Position numbers and translations under genes: made by a program
The notes under the pieces: generated by a model
What the model saw: the letters and a program-made list of their open reading frames with translations, nothing else
Databases searched by the model: none
Told to the model about the DNA's origin: nothing
Source: Delphinapterus leucas
Lineage: Eukaryota > Chordata > Mammalia > Artiodactyla > Monodontidae
DNA length: 64,000 bases
Reading direction: 5' to 3'
Assembly: GCF_002288925.2 (NCBI RefSeq)
Contig: NW_022097999.1
Coordinates: 16,423,285 to 16,487,284 of the forward strand
Part shown: piece by piece, positions 10,840 through 22,636 of the stretch
How positions within the stretch are numbered: the first letter of the stretch is position 1
Layout: each line of letters opens with the position of its first letter

Positions 10840-11194
10840 GGACTTCCCTGGTGGCGAGTGGTTAAGAATCCGCCTGCCAATGCAGGGGACACGGGTTCAA
10901 GCCCTTGTCCGGAAAGATCCCACATGCCGTGGAGCGACTGAGCCTGAGCGCCACAACTACTGAGCCCGCACTCTAGAGGCCGCGAGCCACAACTACTGAG
11001 CCCACGTGCCACGAGTGCTAAAGCCTGCATGCCTAGAGCCTGTGCTCTGCAACAAGAGAAGCCACCGCAATGAGAGGCCCGCGCAACGCAACAAAGAGTA
11101 GTCCCCGCTCGCCACAACTAGAGAAAGCCTGCGCGCAGCAACGAAGACCCAAATGCAGCCAAAAATAAATAAATAAAATAAATTTTAAAAAAAA
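10840..11194 (+). mobile_element. Long CHR-type SINE
   Basis: A long version (about 350 bp) starting gacttccctggtggcgagtg and ending in an A-rich tail (aaaaataaataaataaaata). It contains several copies of a ccacaactactgagccc-like segment, so the middle appears internally duplicated. I did not find a clear target-site duplication. Confidence 0.8.
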
Positions 11195-11969
11195 GGAGGA
11201 TAGTGGTCAGCGCTACTCAGGGGGCTCAGGGAAGGCTTCTTGGAAGAAGTGACATGACCTGAGTCTCTAAGGATGACAAAGGAGTGGCCCAAGGGGAGAA
11301 GAAGTGGAAGGGAGTTCCATGTGGAGGGAAATCCATAGAGTGAGTAAGTGCAGGTGGGTGTGGGTGAGAGTATGGCTGCAGGTCAGTGAAGGGAGATGAG
11401 GTTAGAGATGCCAGATCATGAAGGGCCTTGGGTCCAGGATAAGGAAAGTGAACTTACACATACGCTTGACAAAGTTTTCAGGATATGTGGGGAACATCAT
11501 CTGGGGGATTTAAGGACAGAGTGGTATGATTAGATTTGGCTTTTGTGTGGAGGATGGATTGAGGGGGTTGTGAGGGGAGCCAGTGAGACTAGTGAGTGGG
11601 CAGAAGCAGAAATAAGAGAGTGAGAGGGAAAGAGAACAGAGGGCTGGACCAAGGCAGTAGGGATGGAGAGGGGAGAAACCATCATGCAGAGTCCTAGGGG
11701 TAGAATTGAAATCTGTTAGTGACAACTTAGTCGTGAGGGACAAGGATACTCCCTAGATACCTGGTTTGAGTGTGAGTGGACAGTGGTGGCATTCAGAAGA
11801 CAGGGGCTTCAGGAGGAAGAGTGGATGTTGGGGGAAGGTTCTGTTTTGGACATGTTGAGATTGAGATGTTTGTGGGAAGTCAGGGAAGAGGTCTGGGTTT
11901 GAGATATACAGCTGGGAGCTGGCAGCAGTTGAAGTCATGGACTTAGATGAAGTTAGCTGGAATGAACTT

Positions 11970-12093
11970 TTTTTTTTTTTGCCGCACCATGTGGCATGTG
12001 GGATCTTAGTTCCCCAACAAGGGATCGAACCTACACCCACAGCAGTGGAAGCACAGAGACTTAAACACTGGGCTACCAGGGCAGGGAAGTCCC
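11970..12093 (-). mobile_element. Short CHR-type SINE
   Basis: Reverse orientation: a T run, then gccgcaccatgtggcatgtg, ending gcagggaagtccc. Diverged flanking duplication of the form ggaatgaactttt / aggatgaacctttt. Confidence 0.8.
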
Positions 12094-13035
12094 TAGGATG
12101 AACCTTTAGAGTGAAAAAAATGTAGGACTCAGGGACAAAACCTTGAGGAAAAGGAGAATGATAAAGGTCAACCAGATGGTGCTGGAGAAAAGTCTGATGA
12201 ACATCACAGAGGAGAGAGTTAACACCATTAGATGCCCCTCAGAAATCAGAAAAGAAAAAGGATGAAAGGGAATCTTTGGATTGGCTGTTTGGTGGTCACT
12301 GACTACATCAGTGGGTCAGTTTTAGTGGGGTGAGTGCAGCAAAGTTTAAGTTGCATGGACAGAGGAATGAACAAAAGGGGAGGAAGTGGAGATGGATAGT
12401 GTGGGTGACTCTCTTAGAAAGCCTGGCAGTGAAGGGAAGGAGAAAAATAGACTGTAGCTAGAGGGGGACAGAGGATTTGGAGTTGGGTTTTTTCCCCCAT
12501 GAGAGAGATTTTATGGTGTTTCTATAAAGAATGAGCAGAAGAGCAGGAGGAAGAGGTCAAATATACAGCGAGGAAAGAGAAGACTCCGGAGATGAAAAGG
12601 ATGGATCCAGAGCAAAGGTGGTTGGGTTATCCTTGTAGGAAAGATGTAGTGGAGGTAGCAGTGGATCTAGAAACCTTAGATGGATTGGCAGGAATTTAAG
12701 AAATTCCTCAATGATGTTGTCTTGTTTTTCCCCTAAAATGTAAGAGATGATTCATCTCTGGGGAGTGAGATGGGAGGTTATTGGATAGTAGAGGTGACGC
12801 GGGGAAGAAAAACTTGAAAAGGGTGTATTAGTCAGAGTTCAGTTGCAGTTAACAATCCTTTGTAGCTATTTTAAGAAGAAAAGGACTTAATGCAGTGAAT
12901 TGGGTGCTTACAAAAATCACTGGAAAGTCTAGAAGGCCAAACTCTAAACTGAGATTCCAGGAATGAATCCAGGGCATCTCATCACTAATCTTCCAGGGGG
13001 CCTACCATCTCTACCACAGTCAAGAAATTGGGGAG

Positions 13036-13162
13036 GGACTTCCCTGGCAGTCCAGTGGTTAAGACTCCATGCTCCCACTGCAGGGGGCACAGGTTTGAAG
13101 TAAGATCCCATATGCTGCGCAGCATGGCCAAAAAAAAAAAAAAGAAAAAAGAAAAGAATAAA
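13036..13162 (+). mobile_element. Short CHR-type SINE
   Basis: Starts ggacttccctggcagtccag and ends in an A run with interspersed G. Flanked by aagaaa(t/c)tggggag at 13022-13035 and 13163-13176, a clear target-site duplication. Confidence 0.85.
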
Positions 13163-13989
13163 AAGAAACTGGGGAGTTTGGAAGCCACTGCTGTTGAGCC
13201 TTGGAACACTTAGCTGTCATGCAGGGATCAGGAAGTTGGGACAGCAACTTTGGATACAGGGCCAAGTTCCCAAATTCAAGTCTCATCAAGTGTTACTTAT
13301 TGGCGGAACCTAAGTCACAATCTAAAATCTAGCTGCAAAGGAGTCTGGGAAGTTTTTGGTTTTTCATTCCATGCAGTATGGGAACGTATACCCTTATCCC
13401 CACACTTAAATTCTAATAAACAACAGCAACGTGCTCCCATCTAATATAACTATCCCTTCTTACAAAACACCATCCATCCATCCATGTTCAATTTCAGTTG
13501 AAATCAGATGTATGCCTAACATACAATTAAAGGATTTGATAAAGCTAATTAATAACAGTAGAATTTCATCCTTCAATAATATAATTGCCAAGATTCTCCA
13601 TTTCAGTCTTGAGTATAGAAACCACCTAGTGTTAGCCTCTTCCATCTTTTAAGGCAGGGCACTGAAGTTTGCAGTGCTCTTTCACATATATGATTTCATT
13701 TGATTATCACATTTTGTGAACTGGACATTCATAGGGGTTACTGTTTTCATTTTACAGCTGACATAAAAGTCTCTATTGGCATAGTAGCATATAAATTTTA
13801 GTTATATTTATATTAACTACAAAGGACTTTCGTATCCAAATGTATTTACAGTTCATCAAAGAGAATAAAGTTATGTATTATATTCACTAATAATGCATGA
13901 TGAACCGTACAGGTTATAGGTCAATTCAGTTTCATTGGACAGTGTGCTAGTCTGTCTATATAAGACTGGAAGCAATTACCTTGACCTTG

Positions 13990-14665
13990 TTCATAATTAT
14001 CATTTTTCTTTTCAGCTTTATTGAGGTACAAGTAACAAATGCGAATGGTATATATTTAAGGTGTACAGCTTGATGTTTTGATTTAAGTATGCATTGTGAG
14101 ATGCTCACCACAATCAAGCTAATTAACATATCCATCACTGTGTATAGTTGCCTCTTTCTTCCTCCCTCCCTCCCTCCTTTCCCTCCCTCCTTCCCTCCAT
14201 CCCTTCTTTCCAAATCCCTCCCTCCCTCCTTTCCCTCCCTCCTTCCCTCCATCCCTTCTTTCCAAATCTCAAGTAAATAATGTATTGTTAACAGTAGTCA
14301 CCATGCTGTACATTAGATCTCTAGAACTTATTCGTCTTGCATAACTGAAAATTTGTACCCTTTGACCAACATCTCCCCATTTCCACCCCACACCTACCCC
14401 CACCAACCGCCATTCCTCTCTCTGCTTATAGGAGTTTGACTACTTTAGATTCCACATATAAGTGAGATTATACAGTATTTGTCTTTCTGTGTCTGGCTTA
14501 TTACACCGTAATGCCCTCCAGGTTCATCCATGTTGTCACAAATGGCAGAATTTCCTTCTTTTTATGGCTGAATAGTAATATTCCATTGTGTGTACCACAT
14601 TCTCTTCATTCATTATCATCAGGTATTTAGGTTGTATCTTAGCTATTGTGAATAACATGCATTCA
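13990..14665 (-). mobile_element. Old L1 (L1M-type) 3' end
   Basis: Antisense L1 3' landmarks in order: cagctttattgaggtacaag, a taattaacatatccatcac track, ccacatataagtgagatta, then ggttcatccatgttgtcac and an end-of-ORF2 remnant. A pyrimidine-rich tandem repeat lies inside at 14158-14270. Confidence 0.75.
14158..14270. repeat. CT-rich repeat, 52-bp unit present twice
   Basis: A (CCCT)n/(CCTT)n tract in which a unit of about 52 bp ending ccttctttccaaat occurs twice in a row (the aaat falls at 14212 and 14264). The copies are identical over most of their length, indicating a recent duplication. Confidence 0.85.
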
Positions 14666-14671
14666 TCTTCC

Positions 14672-15782
14672 ATCATCCATCCATCCATCCAACCACAGTA
14701 GGCATCAGAAGCTGTGTTGATATGGTACGGTGAGTAGAGCAGGTGTAGAACAGCAGGTGCAATAGAAATTACAGTCTTATCTTACATAATCTGTCATCAT
14801 TCTCCAGTTCCAAGGTACATCTGGTCAAGTCAAGTAAGTAGGTTAAATGAGGATGTGATGGGGATCACCTCTAGTTTGCTGGTAAACTGCCTCTCAGAGA
14901 GGACGAAAAAGCCCCGGTTTGTAGCGTGTGCCAATTTCATGGTTTAAGTAGTCTCATCGTGGCCAATTTAAAGCTACCAAAGATGAGGTTTGGAGGTAAT
15001 GTTAACAATCTTATATAATTCTTACGAATAAATGAGAACAATTCTCACCGATAGGTCACCAACCTTGCATTCTTCAAGTCTTCTCTGGTGATACTGAACT
15101 CCGTGATTCCCTAGAAATGTGGCATTGGTTTTGATTTACTATTTTGTTAAGGAGGGGCTCACCAGGAGTTCTCACTTGGTCCTTCCTGTCATGATGGCCC
15201 TTAATCCATAGGTCAGGCAGAATCCGCTGGAGATTCTGCCTGTCGCTGAGCATATATATTCCAACTGTACATTCAGGACCTGGAGAAACAACCACAGCGT
15301 GGATATGAATCTGTTGGGCCCACTGTGAAATGGTTTGGGCCCAAACTCCATTTATTTCCTGACCTCCATTAATTTCATTTCAACCCATTCAACCCATTAG
15401 CTCAGCGCCAGTAATAAGCCCTGAAAAGTCTGCTATTCCTCTTTTCCCAGTGCACACTCACTCTACTAAATGACCACAGTTCCCCTGGAGAAAAATCTGG
15501 AGGAAGATGTACAATATAACTTTGTAATGTCATATGGTACAGAGTACACAGTTTTTCTACTCACCTGACTTAGGTCTGGGAATTTAGTGAAAACCTATGA
15601 CCCTCTGATGTCCGGCGACCTTGTCTGTCAGATCTTTAGAGCTCTAGTTTTAAAAAAAATTCTACAGATCTAGTAAGATGTTAATGCAGTGCTCTATATA
15701 TTTCATCCCCTGGTATCCATGATCACTTAGCCATCACTAAAGTTCCCTGTGTGTCAGTCTATTCTGACTGTCACTCTGGCCC
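14672..15782 (-). other. Possible retroviral internal remnant
   Basis: No gene recognised. Read on the minus strand it has a style reminiscent of ERVL-MaLR internal sequence, for example a short open stretch reading DLWIKGHHDRKDQ near 15180. Similar minus-strand fragments appear at 16120-16690 and 22637-23850, on the far side of the L1. This suggests one older element into which a SINE and the L1 inserted. The assignment is tentative. Confidence 0.3.
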
Positions 15783-15795
15783 TGCTGCCTTCTTT

Positions 15796-16106
15796 TTTTT
15801 TTTAGATGTTGGGGGTAGGAGTTTATTCATTTATTTATTTTTGCTGTGTTGGGTCTTCGTTTCTGTGCGAGGGCTTTCTCTACTTGTGGCAAGTGGGGGC
15901 CACTCTTCATCACGGTGCGCGGGCCTCTCACTATCGCGGCCTCTCCTGTTGCGGAGCACAGGCTGCAGACGCGCAGGCTCAGTAGTTGTGGCTCACGGGC
16001 CTAGTTGCTCCGCGGCATGTGGGATCCTCCCAGACCAGGGCTTGAACCCGTGTCCCCTGCACTAGCAGGCAGACTCTCAACCACTGCGCCACCAGGGAAG
16101 CCCCCT
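15796..16106 (-). mobile_element. Long CHR-type SINE
   Basis: Reverse orientation and about 310 bp, including a long region upstream of the usual body (gctgtgttgggtcttcgttt). Target-site duplication tgctgccttcttt at 15783-15795 and 16107-16119 is exact. Confidence 0.9.
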
Positions 16107-16119
16107 TGCTGCCTTCTTT

Positions 16120-16690
16120 GTCCACCTTGCTTATGGTCACTAAGTGTCACTACAGAGCTGGGGTCTCATTATCACCATTAAAACCCAGGAACGTATTTCA
16201 ATGGCATGTCTTCCATTATCACCCAGAGCATAGAGAGGACTGCAGCTCTAGCACCTTTGGAGGAAGCTAGTGTTGTCCTCATCAATGAATTTCTTGATGT
16301 CTTGGTGAAGCGGGGAGTCCTCTGGTCCCTCTCAGGGGATGTACAGATAGTACCTGACTTATAATGCTCCGAATTTAACAATTTTTTATTTTTATGGTGG
16401 TGCAAAAGCAATACATGTTCAGTAGAAACTATACCTCCAATTTTGACATTGGGTCTTTTCCTGTGCTAATGGTATGCTTATGATACTCTCTTGTGATCCT
16501 AGGCATGGGTAGTAAGCTGCAGCCCCCAGTCAGCCACGTAATCATAAACAAGAGCGTAAACAGTTGATACACTTAACAACCATTCCAGTTTTTACTTTCA
16601 GTACACTATTCAATAAATTATGTGAGATATTAAACACTTTATTATAAAATAGGCTTTGTGTTAGATAATTTTGCCCAACTGTAGGCTAAC
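16120..16690 (-). other. Unassigned sequence between SINE and L1
   Basis: No exon recognised. It is probably part of the same old element as 14672-15782; a minus-strand fragment near 16180-16410 is weakly retroelement-like. Low confidence. Confidence 0.3.
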
Positions 16691-16959
16691 ATAAGTGTTC
16701 TGAGCATTTTTTTTAAATTTTCTAATTTTATTTTATTTAGTTTTTATACAGCAGGTTCTTATTAGTCATCAATTTTATACACATCAGTGTATACATGTCA
16801 ATCCCAATCGCCCAATTCAGCACACCACCATCCCCACCCCCACCACGGCTTTCCCCCTTGGTGTCCATACATTTGTTCTCTACATCTGTGTCTCAACTTC
16901 TGCCCCGCAAACCAGTTCATCTGTTGCATTTTTCCAGGTTCCACATACATGCATTAATA

Positions 16960-19900
16960 TATGATATTTGTTTTTCTCTTTCTGACTTAATTCACTCTGT
17001 GAAGTGGATCTAGACAGTCTCTAGATTCATCCACACCTCAACAAATGACCCAATTTCGTTCCTTTTTATGGCTGAGTAATATTCCATCATATATATGTAC
17101 CACAACTTCTTTATCCATTCATCTGTCGATGGGCATTTAGGTTGCTTCCACGACCTGGCTGTTGTAAATAGTGCTGCAATGAACATTGGGGTGCATGTGA
17201 ACAATAGTGCTGCAATGAACATTGGGGTGCATGTGTCTTTTTGAATTATGGTTTTCTTTGGGTATATGCCCAGTAGAGGGATTGCGGGGTCGTATGGTAG
17301 TTCTATTTTTAGTTTTTTAAGGAACCTCCACACTGTTCTCCATAGTGGCTGTATCAATTTACATTCCCACCAACAGTGCAAGAGGGTTCCCTTTTCTCCA
17401 CACCCTCTCCGGCATTTGTTGTTTGTAGATTTTCCGATGATGCTCATTCTAACTGGTGTGAGATGATACCTCATCGTAGTTTTGATTTGCATTTCTCTAA
17501 TAATTAGTGATGTTGAGCATCTTTTCATGTGCCTCTTGGCCATCTGTATGTCTTCTTTGGAGAAATGTCTATTTAGGTCTTCTGCCCATTTTTAGATTGG
17601 GTTGTTTGTTTCTTTAATATTGAGCTGCATGAGCTGTTTATATATTTTGGAGATTAATCCTTTGTCCATTGATTTGTTTTCAAATATTTTCTCCCATTCT
17701 GAGGGTTGTCTTTTCGTCTTGTTTATGGATTCCTTTCCTGTGCAAAAGCTTTTAAGTTTCATTAGGTCCCATTTGTTTATTTTTGTTTTTATTTCCATTA
17801 CTCTAGGATGTGGATAAAAAGACCTTGCTGTGATTTATGTCAAAGAGTGTTCTTCCTATGTTTTCCTCTAAGAGTTTTATAGTGTCCGGTCTTACATTTA
17901 GGTCTCTAATCCATTTTGAGTTTATTTTTGTGTATCGTGTTAGGGAGTGTTCTAATTTCATTCTTTTACATGTAGCTGTCCAGTTTTCCCAGCACCACTT
18001 ATTGAAGAGACTGTCTTTTCTCCACTGTATATCCTTGCCACCTTTGTCATAGATTAGTTGACCATAGGTGCGTGGGTTTATCTCTGGGCTTTCTATCTTG
18101 TTCCACTGATCTGTGTTTCTGTTTTTGTGCCAGTACCATATTGCTTTGATTATTGTAGCTTTGTAGTATAATCTGAAGTCAGGGAGTCTGATTCCTCCAG
18201 CTCCTTTTTTTTTTTTCCCTCAAGACTGCTTTGGCTATTCGGAGTCTTTTGTGTCTCCATACAAATTTTAAGATTTTTTGTTCTAGTTCTGTAAAAAATG
18301 CCATTGGTAATTTGATAGGGATTGCATTGAATTTGTAGATTGCTTGGGGTAGTGTAGTCATTTTCACAATATTGATTCTTCCAATTCAAGGACATGATAT
18401 ATCTCTCCATCTGTTGGTATCATCTTTAATTTCTTTCATCAGTGTCATATAGTTTTCTGCATACCAGTCTTCTGTCTCCCTGGGTAGGTTTATTCCTAGG
18501 TATTTTATTCTTTTTGTTGCAATGGTAAATGGGAGTGTTTCCTTAATTTCTCTTTCAGATTTTTCATCATTAGTGTATAGGAATGCAAGAGATTTCTGTG
18601 CATTAATTAGCTTTACCAAGATAATTGATTAGCTCTAGTAGTTTTCTGGTGGCATTTTTAGGATTCTCTATGTATAGTATCATGTCATCTGCAAACAGTG
18701 ACACTTTTACTTCTTCTTTTCCAATTTGTATTCCTTTTATTTCTTTTTCTTTTCTGATTGCCATGGCTAGGACTTCCAAAACTATGTTGAATAATAGTGG
18801 TGAGAGTGGACATCCTTGTCTTGTTCCTGATCTTAGAGGAAATGCTTTCAGTTTTTCACCATTGAGAATGATGTTTGCTGTGGGTTTGTCCTATATGGCC
18901 TTTATTATGTTGAGGTAGGTTCCCTCCATGCCCATTTTCTGGAGAGTTTTTATCATAAATGGGTATTGAATTTTGTCAAAAGCTTTTTCTGCATCTATTG
19001 AGATGATCATATGGTTTTTATTCTTCAATTTGTTAATATGGTGTATCACATTGATTGATTTGTGTATATTGAAGAATCCTTGCATCCCTGGGATGAATCC
19101 CACTTGATCATGGTGTATGATGCTTTTAATGTGTTGTTGGATTCTGTTTGCTAGTATTTTGTTGAGGATTTTTGCATCTATATTCATCAGCGATATTGGT
19201 CTGTAATATTCTTTTTCGTAGTATCTTTGTCTGGTTTTGGTATCAGGGTGATGGTGGCCTCATAAAATGAGTTTGGGAGTGTTTCTTCCTCTGTAACTTT
19301 TTGGAAGAGTCTGAGAAGGATGGGTGTTAGCTCTTCTCTAAATGTTTGATAGAATTCACCTGTGAAGCCATCTGGTCCTGGACTTTTGTTTGTTGGAAGA
19401 TTTTAAATCACAGTTTCAATTTCATTACTTGTGATTGGTCTGTTCATATTTTCTATTTCTTCCTGGTTCAGTCTTGGAAGGTTATACCTTTCTAAGAATT
19501 TGTCCATTTCTTCCAGGTTGTCCATTTTTATTGGCATAGAGTTGCTTTAGTAAACTCTTAGGATGCTTTGTATTTCTGTGGTGTCTGTTGTAACTTCTCC
19601 TTTTTCATTTCTAATTTTATTGATTTGAGTCCTCTCCCTCTTTTTCTTGATGAGTCTGGCTAATGGTTTATCAATTTTGCTTACCTTCTCAAAGAATCAG
19701 CTTTTAGTTTCATTGATCTTTGCTATTGTTTTCTTTGTTTCTATTTCATTTATTTCTGCTCTGATCTTTATGATTTCTTTCCTTGCGCTAACTTTGGGTT
19801 TTGTTTGTTCTTCTTTCTCTAGTTCCTTTAGGTGTAAGGTTAGATAGTTTATTTGACATTTTTCTTGTTTCTTGAGGTAGGCTTGCATAGCTATAAACTT

Positions 19901-20765
19901 CCCTCTTAGAACTGCTTTTGCTGCATCCCATAGGTTTTGGATCATCATATTTTCATTTGTCTCTAGGTATTTTTTGATTTCCTGTTTGATTTCTTCAGTG
20001 ATCTCTTGGTTATTTAGTAACGTATTGTTTAGCCTCCATCTGTTTGTGTTTTTTTCCCTGTAATTCATTTCTAATCTCATGGCATTGTGGTCAGAAAAGA
20101 TGCTTGATATGATTTCAATTTTCTTAAATTTACTGAGGCTTGATTTGTGACCCAAGATGTGATCTATCCTGGACAATGTTCTGTGCGCACTTGGGAAGAA
20201 AGTGTAATCTTATGTTTTTGGATGGAATTTCCTATAAATATCAATTAAATGTATCTGGTCTATTGTGTCATTTAAAGCTTTTGTTTCCTTATTTATTTTC
20301 ATTTTGGATGATCTGTCCATTGGTGTAAGTGAGGTGTTAAAGTCCCCCACTATTATTGTGTTACTGTCGATTTCCTCTTTTATAGCTGTTAGCAGTTGCC
20401 TTATGTATTGAGGTGCTCCTATGTTGGGTGCATATACATATATATTTATAATTGTTATATCTTCTTCTTGGATTGATCCCTTGATCATTATGTAGTGTCC
20501 TTCCTTGTCTCTTGCAACATTCTTTATTTTAAAGTCTATTTTATCTGAGTATTGCTACTCCAACTTTCTTTTGATTTCCATTTGCATGGAATATCTTTTT
20601 CTATCCCCTCACTTTCAGTCTGTATGTGTCCCTAGGTCTGAAGTGGGTCTCTTGTAGACAGCATATATATGGGTCTTGTTTTTGTATCCATTCAGGAAGC
20701 CTGTGTCTTTTGTTTGGAGCATCTAATCCATTCACGTTTATCAATATGTATGTTCCTATGACCAT
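16960..20765 (-). pseudogene. L1 ORF2 (endonuclease / reverse transcriptase), broken
   Basis: ORF2 of the L1 above. It starts at the ATG at 20763-20765. The endonuclease part is readable near 20210-20490 (GDFNTSLTPMDRSS) and near 19697-20176 ([12 protein letters not shown]). Reverse transcriptase is readable near 18891-19187 ([14 protein letters not shown], then [11 protein letters not shown]). The C-terminal part is near 17010-17800. These pieces are in different frames, separated by stops and frameshifts, so no protein of the usual length (about 1,250 residues) can be made. A 36-bp in-frame duplication sits near the C-terminal end. Confidence 0.85.
17167..17235 (-). repeat. 36-bp tandem duplication inside L1 ORF2
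   Basis: The segment beginning aatagtgctgcaatgaacat is repeated with a period of 36 bp (17167 and 17203). On the minus strand this repeats [11 protein letters not shown] within the ORF2 C-terminal region. Other L1 copies in the window (for example near 41085) have a single copy. Confidence 0.9.
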
Positions 20766-20823
20766 TTTCTTAACTGTTTTAGGTTTGCTTTTGTAGGTCC
20801 TTTTCTTCTCTTGTGTTTCCTGC

Positions 20824-21711
20824 CTAGAGAAGTTCCTTTAACATTTGTTGTAGAGCTGGCTTGGTGGTGCTGAATTCTCTGAACTTTTGCTTGTCTGTAA
20901 AGCTTTTGATTTCTCCATCAAATCTGAATGAGATCCTTGCTGGGTAGAGTAATCTTGGTTGTAGGTTCTTCCCTTTCATCACTTTAAGTATATCATGCCA
21001 CTGCCTTCTGGCTTGTAGAGTTTCTGCTGAGAAATCAGCTGTTAACCTTATGGGAGTTCCCTTGTATGTTATTTGTCATTTTTCCCTTGATGCTTTCAGT
21101 AATTTTTCTTTCTCTCTAATTTTTGCCAATTTGATTACTATGTGTCTCGGCATGTTTCTCCTTGGTTTTATCCTCTATGGGACTTGCTGCGCTTCCTGGA
21201 CTTGGGTGGCTATTTCCTTTCCCATGCTAGGGAAGTTTTCGACTATAATTTCTTCAAATATTTTCTCTGGTCCTTTCTCTCTCTCTTCTCCTTCTGGGAC
21301 CCCTATAGTGTGAATGTTGTTGCGTTTAATGTTGTCCCAGAGGTCTCTTAGGTTGTCTTCATTTCTTTTCATTCTTTTTTCTTTATTCTGTTCTGCAGCA
21401 GTGAATTCTACCATTCTGTCTTCCAGGTCACTTATCCATTTTTCTGCCTCAGTTATTCTGCTATTGATTCCTTCTAGTGTATTTTTCATTTCAGTTATTG
21501 TATTGTTCATCTCTGTTTGTTTGTTCTTTAATTCTTCTAGGTCTTTGTTAAAAGTTTCTTGCATCTTCTCGATCTTTGCCTCCATTCTTTTTCCGAGGTC
21601 CTAGATCATCTTCACTGTCATTATTCTGAATTCTTTTTCTGGAAGGTTGCCTATCTCCACTTCATTTAGTTGCTTTTCTTGGGTTTTATCTTGTTCCTTC
21701 ATCTGGTACAT
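20824..21711 (-). pseudogene. L1 ORF1 (RNA-binding coiled-coil protein), broken
   Basis: The start codon is at 21709-21711 and the stop TAG at 20824-20826. The 136-codon open piece at 21175-21585 is rich in E, K and hydrophobic heptads (ITEAEKWISDLEDRM), matching the coiled coil of L1 ORF1p. An early stop near 21601 separates the N-terminal part, and the C-terminal part is out of frame. L1 ORF1p normally forms trimers and coats L1 RNA. Confidence 0.8.
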
Positions 21712-22636
21712 AGCCCTCTGCCTTTTCTTCTTGTCTCTCTTTCTGTGAATGTGGTTTTTGTTCCACAGGCTGCAGGATTGTAGTTCTTCTTTCTTCTGCT
21801 GTCTGCCCTCTGGTGGATGAGGCTATCTAAGAGGCTTGTGCAAGTTTCCTGATGGGAGGGACTGGTGGTTCTTAGAGCTGACTGTTGCTCTGGTGGGCAG
21901 AGCTCAGTAAAACTTTAATCCTCTTGACTGCTGATGGGTGGGGCTGAGTTCCCTCCCTGTTGGTTGTTTGGCCTGAGGCAAGCCAACACTGGAGCCTACC
22001 TAGGCTCTTTGGTGGGGCTAATGACAGACTCTGGGAGGGCTCCCGTCAAGGAGTACTTCCCAGAACTTCTGCTGCCAGTGTCCTTGTCCCCATGGTGAGC
22101 CACAGCCACCCCCCGCCTCTGCAGGAGCCCCTCCAACACTAGCAGGTAGGTCTGGTTCAGTCTCCCCTGGGGTCACTTCTCTTTCCCCTGGGTCCCGATG
22201 TGCACACTACTTTGTGTGTGCCCTCCAAGAGTGGAGTCTCTGTTTCCCCCAGTCCTGTCGAAGTCCTGCAATCAAATCCCACTAGGTTTCAGAGTCTGAT
22301 TCTCTAGGAATTCCTCCTCCCGTTGCCGGACCCCCAGGTTGGGAAGCCTGACGTTGGGCTCAGAACCTTCACTCCCGTGGATGGACTTCTGTGGTATAAG
22401 TGTTCTCCAATCTGTGAGTCACCCACCCAGCAGTTATGGGATTTGATTTTACTGTGATTGCGCCCCTCCTACCGTCTCATTGTGGCTTCTCCTTTGTCTT
22501 TTGATGTGGGGTGTCTTTTTTGGTGAGTTCCAGTGTCTTCCTGTCCGTGATTGCCCAGCAGCTAGTTGTGATTCTGGTGTTCTCATAAGAGGGAGTGAGA
22601 GCACGTCCTTCTACTCTGCCATCTTGGTTCCAGTCC

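Larger units (their letters stand above)
10570..12820 (-). mobile_element. Long L2 LINE segment, antisense
   Basis: It begins with the reversed L2 3' end (catgtaccagatgcttactc) and runs through antisense ORF2 landmarks: gccagatcatgaagggcctt near 11410, ttctgttttggacatgttga near 11839, and ggtctgggtttgagatata near 11890. Two SINEs interrupt it (10840-11194 and 11970-12093). No open frame survives. Confidence 0.7.
16711..22636 (-). mobile_element. Near full-length L1 retrotransposon, inactive
   Basis: About 5.9 kb on the minus strand with all parts in order: a 5' end reading ggaaccaagatggcagagta on the minus strand, a GC-richer 5'UTR (about 21712-22636), ORF1 (20824-21711), ORF2 (about 16960-20765), a 3'UTR and an A-rich tail near 16711-16735. 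An 8-bp flanking repeat, ctgagcat, is found just outside both ends. Both ORFs carry stops and frameshifts, so the copy is dead. It inserted into an older retroelement-like sequence. Confidence 0.9.
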
